A stretch of 64,000 nucleotides of DNA, taken from NCBI GenBank assembly GCA_900660155.1, contig CABFPE010000033.1, positions 253,732 through 317,731 on the forward strand. Direction: 5' to 3'. Position numbers and translations under genes: made by a program. Shown in pieces: positions 11,356-24,245 of the stretch. The notes beneath the pieces were generated by a model, which did no database searches, was not told where the DNA came from, and worked only from the letters and a program-made list of their open reading frames with translations. This stretch comes from Hofstenia miamia. Taxonomy: Eukaryota; Xenacoelomorpha; Acoela; Hofsteniidae. Position 1 is the stretch's first letter. The number at the start of each line of letters is the position of its first letter.

Positions 11356-14300
11356 TTACAATTACATTGGGAGGATAATTACAGGTAGATATGTCATTAT
11401 CACACTACGTCTCAATTTCCTAATATGCTTCTACCAAATAGACAGTCTTAAATCTTGGTCTTAAACATGCCCATTTTGAAATTTTGCAGCGTATTTTAAT
11501 GCAATGGATTGAACTACCATTATTTATTAAAATTAGTTTATTGAATATATTGAAAAACAAAGTTTATTGAACAATATTGCTTAGCAGCATTATACTGTTT
11601 CATTTGTATCTTCATTTTTCTCAACATTTAAAGAATCCCACGTATTTTATAAAAATTTAGTATTATTGTCCTTGATAACATATAGGCTTACATTTCGTAT
11701 CCTGAAAAAATTTTCTTCATTATTAATGAAAGCAGCGTATAAATGGGCGGCAATTATGACATTAAACATGAATGCGACAGTGTGTCAAGCTTAGAGAGCC
11801 ATTAACCAATGAGTGTAAATGGTAGCGTTTACGTAATGAATACGTATGTTTTTGTTATCCAATCACAATGGCCAAAGCTTAAAATCACTTTCTCATCCAG
11901 TACTACGCGTCATCCCAATAAAGGGTACTTTTTGAAAATCATTTTTACCAAGAATTCAATAAAAGTTTTAATGCAACACATTTTGGAAATGCTTCAAAAC
12001 GTAAACATTTAGAAAATCATTCCACTGAAATTTGGATCAAAGTGGATTTTCGCAAATCAATTAACAAGAGAGTTAGTAGTGAAGGGAAGAATGAATTCCA
12101 GTGCATAAGGCACAAAGTTAGAAGTCTGAGCAAATGAAATCACAAACAAGGCACGAAATAAAATGATTAATTCTTTAAAAGTTTTATCTAAATTTGTTCC
12201 CTTGTCAATTTCGCATTGACCATATTTCAGCACCTGCCATTATTTTAGACAATTCGATTGAAGAGCAAATTTCAAACGATTATTTCTCCGTGCTCCGTAA
12301 TTAAGAAAAACAAAATGCCGTAGGAAATCATTTACTCTTTATTTAACTGCGTGAACAAATTCAATGATTATTTTTCAATTTGGATTTCAATCTTTAATGG
12401 GAATATAACGCTTACTTCTGTTTCTACAAAATGGCAGATATGCAATGATATATCTAATAAAAACTTTCTGCAGTACAATATTTTTCTGTTAATTACATTT
12501 GGTAAAGGGTCTGTTACAAAAATTGTTCAGTTAATGCCATTAACCCAGGGAGTGCATTTTTGGGTTACCTGAATCATATTGGATAAACGAACTATTTGAC
12601 TTGACCCAAAAGTATTAGGAAGTGTGATTTCTTAAGAATATAAATGCAATGACTTATTTATAAAATGCAGTTCTGCATCATATTCATATACATATTAGTC
12701 CGCTTGTGCTCTGAAATCTACACCAGAAGTTCTGGTTGTTGACATTAGTAGACGTATTGAAACTTTCTCAGAGCCAATCTGTGTCAAAATTGGAGAAGTA
12801 GTAATAGAGGAATTAGAATCAATAAAGAGCCTGGGTGACTTCTTTGACATAATTTAAAGATGGGTATTCATGTGATCATAGTTTGAGTAGATGAATTTTA
12901 TTATCTGCGTTACATTCTCAATATTCAACATTGCTTAACGTATTGTATTGCCACGTCTGGATTAAGGAAACTCACTTGAAGAAGCTGTGCTACTTATCTA
13001 GCCAAACACTTGCAGTTTTCACTCACTAGTTTTCGGAAGTCTAAGAATTGTCCTGCATTTGCAATATTGAAGAGACTAAACATTTTACCAATTAAAAGAG
13101 AATTGATTATAAGCTCTTATGTACCGTCCAAAGACGAATCCGAATCCAGGAACCTATATGTCTAGCTGACTTATATATTCCACATTGTGATTTGCGTTCG
13201 CTTTCTCAGTTTTTATTGGTACTGCCCAAAATCAAATTCAGCTGCAGAAGATGCATCTTTTGTGCATTTTATGGCGAAATTTTGGAGTTCTAACTATATC
13301 TCAAAAGTGAGTGACACTATATTTTGTTCGGGCATGCATTTCATTATGCTCGATGAACTTATCGTTATTGGCCAAGCCAAAACTCGGCCGGAACATTATC
13401 ACTAAATTTTGTCTACGCCCATATTGGTGCTTCAGAAATATTTAACTACATAGTGTTATCTTTTGAAGCCGGCATGCTCTTGTTGAACAATGTAGACCTA
13501 ACAGTTCAAATTTTGTTTATAACACTGTCTTTTCTCAAATGACTGTTCTGGAGATTTAATAATCATTTTGGATCTATTAAATTGTCCATGCGACATTACA
13601 ATTTTGTAACAGACCCCCATATAATATTGATTATTTATAAGTATTTCATAGCCAAACATGATAGTGATTAATTTTTATACACGAAAAGCAAAACCAGGAG
13701 AATGGCAACAAATGAAAAAATACGACAAAATTGACAAATTGGAGTAACTTTAGATGCATATGAAATGGTAAAATTAGATTCCGGTGAACTCCGGAATTCT
13801 AAATTTGAAAAAAGGATGGGAAGTAATTTCAAAGAAATTGCTGATAAATAAACTTTGTATAATCTTCCCTAATACATACAAAGAAAGTTCATTTTTAGAA
13901 AAAGGTAATCATTGCGGATGACCTTGGTACAACTATCTCTTACTATTGTTCATCGTAAGCTTAATTGCTATTGCAGTATTCCCTGAAACTTGACATGAAA
14001 TCATGCATTTGTTTGTGATGGAAACTAAGAACAAATTTCGGTGAATTCGGAGCGCATGCATAATGAATACATCTTTGTGCAAACGTGAAAGCAATGTTGA
14101 CAACTGTTTACATTTTCACCTGATAAACATCATACAAACACCTACAAGAACAAGTAACTAACCAACAAAAGTAAAATTTTACATTATTTATAATTCTGAG
14201 AAAGCAATCAATACCCGTTCACAAATATCTAAGCTTTTCCAAGAAATTTGCATAAAATTATTTTCACATTTTTCAATGCGACAAATTAAAAATAAATGAC

Positions 14301-15654
14301 GTATTAAAATAGGGCAAAATAACGTTATTGCATATTTAAGTATTTAAATATATTTCCAATGTAAATTTTTGGATAAAAGAGTGAAAATTATGAATACTTA
14401 AAATCTGTGCATCAAAATAAGATGAAGGCTTGTAATGCGGTTGCATGGGCTCTTAAATTATATGTAATACGGTTAAAATTTGGATAAATATAGAGATTTA
14501 TGCCAGAAACAACCAAATCTGGGCTTGCTAATTTTAAAAAAATCAATATAAAGCAAATAGCAAATTTGAGGTCAAAATTTGTTGTTGCAATATTAGTCGG
14601 GATGAATAATTGGTATAAAATAACTTGGCTTATGCTCTGAAACCAAGAAAATTTTATTGACGACTAGCAGTTCGGTAGTGCTAAAAATCTTTTCAATATG
14701 TAGCTATCATTATTATTTACATGTTGATTAACCATGTAGTTATTTGGAAATTAAAATGTACATATATACAGACTAGGGAATAATAACTGTTGAAACACGC
14801 GCGCTGAATTTTAATAAATACATTAACCGGAGAGAGAGAGTATATAACAGTAGGTATATTATTTGAATTAGCTGATGGCGCTTTGTTGTTGGTGGCTGAC
14901 CAGGTTTTATTTATTGGATAGAGCGCTGTTTGTTTAATTGTCTCTGATTTATTCATTGTCAGCATTCTTTTATACGTTTAATTGTGCTGTAATAAACTAA
15001 AGACGAGCGATGGAGGAAATGACAAAACAATTAACTTTCCTTTCCCGGAAAATTTATGAAAAATGAATAATAAAATTCTTCCTTTGATAATGGAATTGAA
15101 AGGGCAATGATAAAACACAATTAGAAACGCATATAAAAAAATTGAGTTAGCATGGATTTCTAAACGTCTAAATATAAGTTTTGAATTTTGAAGAGCATAA
15201 ACTTATATTTTGAATAAATTATTAGACATGGAACAGTGACAGAAATATATAACAATTTTTTCTGAACATGTCAACAACAAAACAGAAATTTGCTGATAAA
15301 TCAACGTTAAACAAAACAGGTATTAGATGTCACAGAAAAGAAATAACTGGTGTTTGCAAATCAAATGCTTTATGAGCGCGCTATAAATCGTTTGCTACCA
15401 AATTATGTTATTAGCATAATTTAAAAATTTATAATTTACTGACAGTGCACAATTTAATAAAGAATGCAACTATACGTCTGGGAAATAGCATTTTCCTTTC
15501 ATTTAGTTAATTAGACAATCATTTTCAGAGTAAATTGCAAGACAATTGATCAGTGAATTACGAATTTTATAAAAACATTTTGATCTATATTTTGCAGTAA
15601 AGGGTTACTTGTAGCGAATGTGCACTGGTCTATCTAGAGCAACAAAATATTATA

Positions 15655-17161
15655 CAGTCATGGACAAAATTCTTTCCACCAAAATATTTATCAATAAAAA
15701 GATAAAACAAATGTTTATAACTTTTGTCTGGCATAGTTTTTGCATGAAATTTGGAATGCTTTGAGCTTTTCCACTAATATTAGTAATTCACCTAGGCAGC
15801 GATTAATAAAACTTGTTTATTGTAGGGGTGTCTATTCTGTGAATTTGGGTTTCTAAGGCTTACAATGACACCTAACGTCTTCCGATGGTTCTCAATTCTC
15901 GATAAATCAGGGTTCTGATGATGGCAGCTTCCGAGCACGCTTAGGCTAAGATTATCCAAAGATGTGCAGATCGACCGGGTTGGGTGACGCGTTGCCCCAC
16001 CTAGTTGTAAAGGCACTGCCGGACTTATTTACAGTTGAGTCAATTCCTGGGCAAATATCAAATTGCATTTCTTAACGAGCACACCTAACTATAGTTGCGC
16101 CCCCAACCATTGGGAACTGGCTAGATGTAGTTGTCTTTACGCAATATCCAGACTTATGACGCATTTTATCAGGTAGACGAACATACTGTCTCTTCATTGG
16201 ATAAAGTTCGATCTCTGAATCAGCCTAGAAGATAGATCACACTTTTTCAATCCGAAATGGAGCACTCCAAACTAGTTCAACCGAATGAAAGTCTTTTGAA
16301 TATGAATTGACCTTAATTTCGGTTTTGAGGCGAAAGTATTCAATGCATGCGGGCTAAATACCGTTTAATAGATCTACTAGATAAGTTTGCGATTATTGGG
16401 ACTTCTATTTCTAGTTATCTTGAGTCATGAAGGATACAGATACTGCAACTAAAGACTTTTCTTCCCGTTTTGTGACAGTTTTGAACGGCCAAATCCAGAC
16501 TTGTCAACGAGCCGTAATTTCTAAGCTCGGCTCGTTTAAATTTTGAGTAAGTTCGGCTCGGCTCGCCACATAAAATCTTTCAATGAGGCTCGTTTTAGCT
16601 CTCAGAATTTTTTCCATTGCTCTTTCTATTATTTAATAAACACTTCTAAAATAAGATTAAAAGTAAGGAATATTGAATGAAAAAATAAGAAAAATCTGCA
16701 TAATCAAATTAACAAGCAGCATTATAAATTTGGTTTGCTTAAAAACGACTCGTTTTGGGCTCGTTGTATATCCAATACTCTGCTCAAGCTCGGCTGGCTC
16801 GTTAGAAGCTCGGCTCGTTGACAAGTCTGGCCAGATCTTGTACTATTTGCGAAGCATGGACTTCTCTGTTTTCCGTAAATTGTATGCCGATGATGGCTTT
16901 GAAATATTGCGAATCTCGCATACTTTAAAACATGAAGGTTTTTCAAAGGCAAGTTCAACTGCCATATTTCTGATAGAGACTGAAATTCGAGGCATTTTAA
17001 TCAACATCCACGATGCCAATTCGTCTGTAAATACAACAAAAATCATTAGCTGCTTAAAATTGGAAACATCTGTGTTACAGGTTATAATGATATACTGCTT
17101 CAAAATGTACTACATAAATCTCTTATGTAATCTTCGATGCAAAAAATTTTGTCCACGACTG
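15655..17161 (-). mobile_element. Degenerate Tc1-like transposon split by a MITE
   Basis: The ends are inverted repeats: CAGTCATGGACAAAATTCTT on the left and its relative AAAATTTTGTCCACGACTG on the right. Each is flanked by TA (15653-15654 and 17162-17163), as expected for IS630-Tc1-mariner. Removing the nested 334-bp MITE and one copy of its 8-bp duplication leaves about 1.17 kb, close to a standard Tc1-like element. Broken transposase remnants run on the minus strand: an N-terminal helix-turn-helix-like stretch starting MPRISVSIRNMAVEL near 17000, an ELYPMKRQYVR stretch near 16200, and a PDLSRIENHRKTLG block near 15890 resembling the SPDLNPIENLW catalytic region. Stops and frameshifts make it inactive. 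Confidence 0.85.
16496..16829 (+). mobile_element. hAT-type MITE, family 1, copy 1 (nested in Tc1-like element)
   Basis: Perfect terminal inverted repeats are CAGACTTGTCAACGAGCCG and CGGCTCGTTGACAAGTCTG. The 8-bp flanks are GCCAAATC (16488-16495) and GCCAGATC (16830-16837), with one mismatch. Repeated GGCTCG/CGAGCC motifs sit just inside both ends around an AT-rich core. The nesting makes it younger than the Tc1-like host. Related copies are at 18264, 30458 and 63712. Confidence 0.9.
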
Positions 17162-17920
17162 TATATGTTTATTAATGGTGTCTACAATCACTTACCCACA
17201 AAATTTTATAATGGGCGTAGACAATATTTCTTTTCAATGCTAAATGGGATGCTACTTACAAAGTCCAGGCCTTCATTTTCGTCTAGTTCTACACATGGAA
17301 ATACATATTTGAAAAGTACAAGACTAAAATTTGGAAATGTGAAATACCTTGTAAAGCAGCAGTTAACACCTAGTGAAAAAAAAACTTTATAGTTTTTGGT
17401 TTGTAGTGAGATGTACAGGTAACTCTTTTCTAAATAGTACTATGAAAGTCTGCTATTTACACGTATACTTCACTCGTTTTGAACGTGCCCTAATGGGACA
17501 AACCATTGTAATGTGTTTCATGCACAAAATATTGGGAAATAATATTCATTTACAAACTTCCCCCAATGTTAAACGCATGTTGAAAGCCGAATTGCATAGC
17601 TGGTGTCACAGTGTCATAACTTTTAAGAAAAGTGTAAAAAAGAAAATTATTTGTCTTGTTCGGTTTCTGCACTCCTTAGTATTTTAAAAGGACAAAAAAC
17701 GCATACATTTTAACTTTTTGGAATTTTGGTTTTTTTCAACAAAGTTACAAAGCCTGTAAACAAATTTTGCTGGCCTCTTTATAGCATTGGCGTATAGCAT
17801 CTACGTATATAATAACATCCATTTCACAATAATAGACACCTATTCAATGTTAGTAGACTGAAATTAAGATAATTACATTGGTATGGTATTGGGAAAAGAA
17901 AGAATGGAAGGAAGACTTAC

Positions 17921-18088
17921 AAGGATAGAATTCATTTGCTTTTGATAGTTTAATAGTGGAATGTGCATGGGCCTGATGTTCAACGATGGTCCCCCCACTC
18001 TTGCCGATGATGCATCCTGCTGCATAGTGAGGAATCGTCATTTTCAGTGTGTATTTGTTATCATCCATGTAACCATCATCTTTATATT
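17921..18088 (-). CDS. Nova: Nova exon 2: first half of KH1
   Basis: This 168-nt exon enters and leaves in phase 1. After a short acidic lead-in (YKDDGYMDDNKY) it encodes LKMTIPHYAAGCIIGKSGGT, the first strand, helix and GxxG loop (GKSG) of KH1. It ends STIKLSKANEFYP. The LKxxIPxYAAGxIIGKxGxTIV and TIKLSKxxxFYP blocks are the hallmark of Nova KH1, and the break right after FYP matches the vertebrate exon boundary as I recall it. The donor is GTAAGT, a strong consensus. Two in-phase acceptors 9 nt apart are possible (exon start 18088 or 18079). The upstream one (TTTAG) is annotated because it comes first. The alternative would remove the three residues Glu-Tyr-Lys ahead of KH1. Confidence 0.95.
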
Positions 18089-18263
18089 CTAAATCATTAC
18101 GTATAAATAACTTATAAACAAAACTAAATTGTACAAAATGGGACACATGATGTATATTGGATGTTCTAAATCCAATCATTGAATACACCTCAATTCAGCA
18201 GTGTTGATCGTATTATTACGAACGGTCTTACTTCCTTAGATTAAGATAGGGTAGGGGTCTACA

Positions 18264-18608
18264 CATACTTGTCAACGAGCCGTAATTTCTAAGCTCGGCT
18301 CGTTTAAATTTTGAGTAAGTTCGCCTCGGCTCATCACATAAAATCTTTCAATGAGGCTCGTTTCAGCTCGATATTTTTTTTAAAATATTGTTCTCTCCGA
18401 ATTTTTTCCATTGCTCTTCCTATCATTTAATAAACATTTCTAAAATACGATTATAAGTAAGGAATATTGAATGAAAAAATAAGAAAAATCTGCATAATCA
18501 AATTAACAAGCAGCATCATAAATTTGCTTTGCTTAAAAACGGCTCGTTTTGGCCTCGTTGTATATCCAATACTCTGCTCAAGCTCGGCTCGGTTCGTTGA
18601 CAAGTCTG
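18264..18608 (+). mobile_element. hAT-type MITE, family 1, copy 2
   Basis: It begins CATACTTGTCAACGAGCCG and ends CGGTTCGTTGACAAGTCTG, nearly identical end to end to the copy at 16496 and in the same orientation. The flanks GGTCTACA (18256-18263) and GTTCTACA (18609-18616) are an 8-bp duplication with one mismatch. It lies about 170 bp inside intron 1 from exon 2. Confidence 0.88.
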
Positions 18609-20258
18609 GTTCTACAGTATCATCCAAACTCAGGATTTACTATTCCCAGTTGCATAGTACTGGGACAGAGCCCAAATATCTCACTGGGACCATATTTGAA
18701 AAAATTGCGAGGACCCCAACGGGGCCATGGAACCAGAATAGTGAAGCGATTGCGTTAAACCTCAATAAAAATACATCTCTATATTTTTCATTGTAATTTA
18801 ATAAAATTAGAAACAACATGTCAGAAATTTGTAATCTTTTTAAAACATCCATTTATAAGATTACCTGCAGCAACCGCTTTGCATTTAAGTTCTGTTTTGC
18901 AACAACTATGACTCTTAAAGATACCATTTTTGATATTCGCAGACAGTTTAGTTATAGAATATAGATTTGTTTTAGTTGCAAACCTATAAATTGTTTTTTC
19001 TAATTGAAAATATGTAAACGCCTGTCATGCTGCATATACAGCAGTTATTGTACAATTTATACGATATTGCAGTGTACAAATAAATAAATGAGAAATTTAT
19101 GCGCAATGGGATATATAAGAACTCCGGATAGCACATATGTGTGAAGTGATGGAAGGATTTAACAATTATGCGGGCTAGAAGTGTATACATGCACAAACCA
19201 AAAGACAAATCCCAAGACCTAATATTCGGGATGATATTAGAAAGATAAACAAATTTCAGGTTTTATCAGTAGTAAAATTAATTTATCGGCAAATGTCTTT
19301 TCTCTCGCACATGGGACAAAATAGTTCAAAGAAAGTTGTCTGGACGGCAGAATTGTGTGTGCAGTGTCAAAAGGGAGACCTAGTTTGCTTCAGGGGCATC
19401 TATTTACGAGGTTGCATACCCCCATATCTTTTAGCTTGATCTGAACATTTTGGGCAAATTATTAAAATAGCGAAAAATCTTTATCAAAGACATTAAAAAT
19501 GATAAAGAGATTTTGGTAAACACTGAAACACTTGTTAATACAAAGAACATGTTGAATAAATTTGCTAATCGAAAACATGTTTACTAAAATCAGCATGTAA
19601 AACGTTGAACAGAAAGTGCTAAGTCATCAGACGACAACAAAAATCGAATCATTAAGATGACTGAAATAATGTATATGGTTTATTAACCATCATGGTGGCG
19701 AGGATTTTCTTATATTGCAACGAAATAATGAATCTATCTGAACTGAATCTCAGGATCTTGTCACGTTCGCAACCGGCATTGATTACCGTGCGAATCATCA
19801 AATGTTCCATTCTATATGGTTTTCATCTGTTATAAGAACAATGCGACGCAAAATTGGAAAAAACTAATAAGACTACTAAATATACGTTTTTCATTAGTAA
19901 TTGAAGTATTTCATGACCTTCACGTTCAATAGTTTAGGTTTTCCAACATTACTTATTAAATTGAAGATCTCATTAATGGTTTCTCTATCTATCCAATTGA
20001 ATTCTAGTATCAACAGCATGTTTAAACATTCGGATTTTTGAGAGGGCCAATAGTGGTTAAGTAAATCCCAACAACACGTAATAAACTTCAAAAAAACCGT
20101 GGCACAGAGGCAAGAAAGCTTTAGCAAAGGCTGCAGAAGTGATCAATGATTGAATTTTATTGACACAAATTGAAAATAGATTCTCTGTATAGGACTTAAA
20201 TAATTCTTCCTCAAAAAGATCAGCTGGTGAGCTACTTCTGATGAACTTGAGCATTTAA

Positions 20259-20417
20259 CCCTTTCAACCCGAAATATTTTTCTGTAATTATTATTTTTAG
20301 ATTCTAGATGGCTAAAACATATAATGTAAAGTTGTTTTATAAAGTTTATGATGATTAATATTATATGGGACAAAAGAAGTTAAATGGTACATATATGTAT
20401 CATCCGGGTTGAAAGGG
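20259..20417. mobile_element. TTAA-flanked MITE (piggyBac-like), 159 bp
   Basis: Perfect 13-bp inverted ends, CCCTTTCAACCCG and CGGGTTGAAAGGG, are each flanked by TTAA (20255-20258 and 20418-20421). TTAA target duplication with CCCTTT-type termini is characteristic of piggyBac-superfamily non-autonomous elements. The interior is AT-rich and non-coding. Confidence 0.85.
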
Positions 20418-21151
20418 TTAAAGAGAGAAATATCGCAACAAGTGGAGTTGAACAAGAACTGGGGGATAGTTTTCCAGACAGATGTGCTACCGTATTACAT
20501 GATATAAAGTTTTGTTATTGACTGTTGCTGCATGTAAAACATTAGGAGTAAAGTATACGCAAGTGCCCAGTTGAGAATATAGTAACATCGCAAAGTGAAA
20601 CTGAAATAAGATTTTTCAAACAGGACTAAACTGGTATTTAGATGTGTTTTTACTTTTCGAGACGAAATTCTAAAATTAACTAATTCCATATAAGAAAGAA
20701 TCAAATTAAAATAGGCCCACTGATTTCATATAAATCTGAAATTTTGAATACGATGATTAAATATAAATGTACACTTATCATTAAATAAATTGGTTGCAAT
20801 TACCATGAATTCTCCTGTGTAAATGAACCTAAAATTTTGTTTAAGCGTTTGGGGTGAGGCTAATACACGCAGTTTAAAAATTATATCTGTAAACTTTTGA
20901 CTACGTTCGAGTTTAAGGTACTTTTAGAATGCACAAAGGCTGAAAATTGTACACAGCATTTGTGACTAGGTGAAATATAGTTTGTTAAATGAATAGAAAA
21001 ACGTATGTGGAAGGATAATATTAGTGTGGCGGAGCGGATGCGGCGTATACACGATGTATACAGGTAATAAAAAAACAACTTTCAAAGTTTGGGGTGTGGC
21101 TTATACATTTTTCCGGCCTATAAACGAGGATTTACGATAATATATATATAT

Positions 21152-21319
21152 NNNNNNNNNNNNNNNNNNNNNNNNNNNNNNNNNNNNNNNNNNNNNNNNN
21201 NNNNNNNNNNNNNNNNNNNNNNNNNNNNNNNNNNNNNNNNNNNNNNNNNNNNNNNNNNNNNNNNNNNNNNNNNNNNNNNNNNNNNNNNNNNNNNNNNNNN
21301 NNNNNNNNNNNNNNNNNNN
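21152..21319. other. Assembly gap inside a (TA)n microsatellite
   Basis: This is a run of 168 N with (TA)n on both sides, an unresolved microsatellite. Confidence 0.95.
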
Positions 21320-21352
<33 letters not shown>

Positions 21353-21710
21353 TGGATATTGTGTTTATAAGAATTGAGGCCATGAAAACGATTGGTTTAT
21401 TATACTTAGGTAATGATAATGTATAGTAATAGTTCTTACAGAGCTTTGCATAAATAATGATTTTTGCATAACCTTCGTGTCACTAAGTCCCCCTGGAGGT
21501 TTAGTGAATAGGTTTGTCAAAGTTAGAAAAAGAGTTAAGGGCATTGCATTGGTAAACATGAAATATATTGGGAAATGTTATACATCTAACACATATCAAA
21601 CTAAAAATACGTCTCGAAGAAAAGCCACGTTTACTAACTATTGCCGAACAACAACATTTGCTATGAGTTGGACATTTAATGGCGCTGCGCTGACTTACTA
21701 GCCCTCCCAA

Positions 21711-21857
21711 CAGTGGTGTATCCAAGGGGGACATGGTGGAATGTTCCCCGTCATTTTATTCAAAAAATGAATTTTGCTTGCTTAAATAAAAAAATTGGTC
21801 ACTGACTTGATCATGGCTAAGATGACTCCTTGTCAGGAAATCCTGCCTACGCCCCTG
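21711..21857 (+). mobile_element. hAT-type MITE, family 2 (147 bp)
   Basis: It starts CAGTGGTGTATCCAAGGGGG and ends CTGCCTACGCCCCTG. The flanks CCTCCCAA (21703-21710) and CCTCACAC (21858-21865) share 6 of 8 bases. Inside is the family motif GGGGACATGGTGGAATG and, near the other end, GTCAGGAAATCCTG. Relatives are at 23038, 27418, 37213, 46194 and 49246. Confidence 0.7.
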
Positions 21858-22530
21858 CCTCACACCCCAACTAACAAAGGAGCCTTACGACATAGAACTA
21901 ACTAAAACACACATAGCTGAACTTGATATTTTTAAATCATTATTTGGCTAAAAAATATGGAAAAAATTTATTTTAAAATGATTCATGTAATTGCCTAAAT
22001 TGTACGAGCTCATTAAAAACAGAAGCCGTGCATTATCGACATCATAACAGTAGCAGTAATTTTAATAGGCGTTATCAGATTAAGTGAAAAGAAGCTTACA
22101 AACAATGAGCGTAAGTTCAAGCAATTGGTTGAATAATAATGAACGCATATTCCTCAAGTGTTTTGGAAAATAATACCACATAGTTAAGAGGATGTTCCTC
22201 GGGGTGGAAAATCTCAATGTTCCCAACTAATTCAAAAAATAAAAGCCACCAGTAATTAAATTTGGATGAAGAAATTTTAGCAACATCCCACGAGATAAGC
22301 GCTTCATTAATAAAAGTGGAGACACTAAATCCCCATGCCACCGTAATTGTGGATTAAAGAGCATGTTTACAATCAAAGAGTTCGCTGATTTTCATAACAA
22401 AACAGGTGTCTAAATAATACACTAGGTTAATCACTACTCAATCCTACATAAACGTTATATAAAATCTACATATAAGCGCAGTGTCGAGGCTGACATGAAA
22501 TATTTAGCGGGCTAAAGCATTAACAACGAT

Positions 22531-22550
22531 TATATATATATATATATATT
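22531..22550. repeat. (TA)n microsatellite
   Basis: A short run of TA dinucleotides in intron 1. Confidence 0.9.
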
Positions 22551-23037
22551 AACTAATCAGTGCATTTATCCTATGATTAATAAAAGCCAATATAGTTGTA
22601 TTTTAAAAGTTAATATTTATAGTGGAACTGGCTATATTACGTTTGGGGCTATCTGTTACATTTGAGGAGGCTATGCCCCCCAAAACCACCTCAAAATTTT
22701 GAGCCGGAAGCAGTTAAAGAAAATTAATGAATATTCTCCATACAGTGTTTATCTGCTTCAGTTACAGCGTAAAGTAAAGTCTTGAGTTTGCGTTTGTGGC
22801 ATGAAATTTATATCAATTTCAATAATTCATTAAAATAATGCAACAGCAACCTTCAAACTCTGCATTAACATATTGTCACCTTTGTGTCGCCGCAAATCTT
22901 CATTATACACCCAAGATATAATGGCTTTTAGTTTAACATCGCACTTTCAAAAAACCTTCTAGACATATTTTGTGCCTTTATGAAGAAGTTAGCAAAACTC
23001 TTAGATTGTCAAACCTTGAATATTTGGGGTTCAATAC

Positions 23038-23268
23038 AAGTGCGTACGAATTTTCTGCCGGGGGAACATTTTAGCCATGACAAAGAGCGGGGCTAAGCCT
23101 ACGAATTTTGAAAATATTGAGAAAAAGAAACCCTAAAAATGCATTTAACTACCTTAGATTTTAACTTTTCACCTTTTTTACAGAAAATTTTTTGATTTAA
23201 CCAGCCAAAATCAAATTTGAAAACCTGACGGGGATCATTCCACCATGTGTCCCTTGCGTCCGCCACTG
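23038..23268 (-). mobile_element. hAT-type MITE, family 2, inverted copy
   Basis: This copy is opposite in orientation to the one at 21711. It starts near AAGTGCGTACGAATTTTCTG and ends GCGTCCGCCACTG, with CATTCCACCATGTGTCCC just inside, the reverse of the family motif. It also has AAAACCTGACGGGG. No clear 8-bp duplication was seen, and the left boundary is approximate. Confidence 0.65.
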
Positions 23269-24170
23269 GTCCGCTAGATTGCTGCATCAGTATCGGAATT
23301 AAGCATTGAATGAAATTATCAAAATTCAGTTGGTTACTTGCATTTGGCAGCATTTTCTATTTAGATTCTAAACTTCCCAGGAATTCCTAAAAGCCCATAG
23401 TTCATAAACCCAAAAAAATAAGCAAAAGTCTGAATACACCACGGGATATAGGGATGTCACCCCTGCAAGTTAAGTTTTAAACGCTCACGCGGAAACTTTG
23501 TAAATCTATAGAAAAAGAAATAGCTAAGTTTTATTGATTCTACCATGGTATTTAGACTTCTTGATTCTCAGAACATTAGAAATGGAGAGAATTTATAATT
23601 TTAAGGTTCTGGAGAAATCAGAATTTTCATAAAAAATGTTTAATATCTTCATATACATCAGGGGGAGGTATATATTTAACACTACATTTATCTAACACCC
23701 CTACATTTAATCACATTTTCAATAGATATTTCAATATTTCAAGATGCCTAACTTGCCTAATAGGTTTGGAGAAATGGTTGAAAAATGTGGAGAAAACGTT
23801 TTTTACATTTAATGTTGAGAGCAACTCAGAATTCAAAGATTGGGTTGATGAAGGAAATATGTTGCACATGTAGATCATTGGGAAATGTTTATTAACACCT
23901 TTGTCGACTATTAATGCAGATGTTTTTTGAGAAACGGTATTGAAAGTGGAGATGCGTTGTACACCTGCCGCAATTTCCTCACAGGACACAACTGTCTATT
24001 CAAAGAGCTGCACCTAATCCCTGTCAAGATTATTTACAAGTGATCAATAATTCAGGTTATTTAAAAGTTCAACCAACTTCTGTTTTAACTTGAGCAAACT
24101 AATCAAAATTGAATAAAGTTCTTGATTATTAACGAAAAATCTCTAGTTATCAACCAACTTCTAATAATAC

Positions 24171-24207
24171 ACCTTAGTTTTCTCAAATAATCAGAGCGTA
24201 TATCAAC

Positions 24208-24245
<38 letters not shown>

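Larger units (their letters stand above)
8840..17920 (-). other. Nova: Nova intron 2
   Basis: This 9.1-kb intron splits KH1. Donor CTT|GTAAGT at 17920 and acceptor TTTAG at 8840 both fit consensus. It contains an hAT-type MITE (11189-11355) and a Tc1-like element with a nested MITE (15655-17161). I see nothing nameable in 8851-11180 or 11364-15650 apart from low-complexity patches, including short runs resembling CCCTAA at 9270-9380 and C-runs near 10633. No additional coding exon could be supported. Confidence 0.85.

Noticed and set aside
16673-17392. Plus-strand open frame of 239 codons, the longest in the window
   Set aside because: It crosses the right half of a MITE, the antisense of a Tc1-like transposase and the Tc1 inverted terminus, so it is a chance frame over mobile-element sequence.
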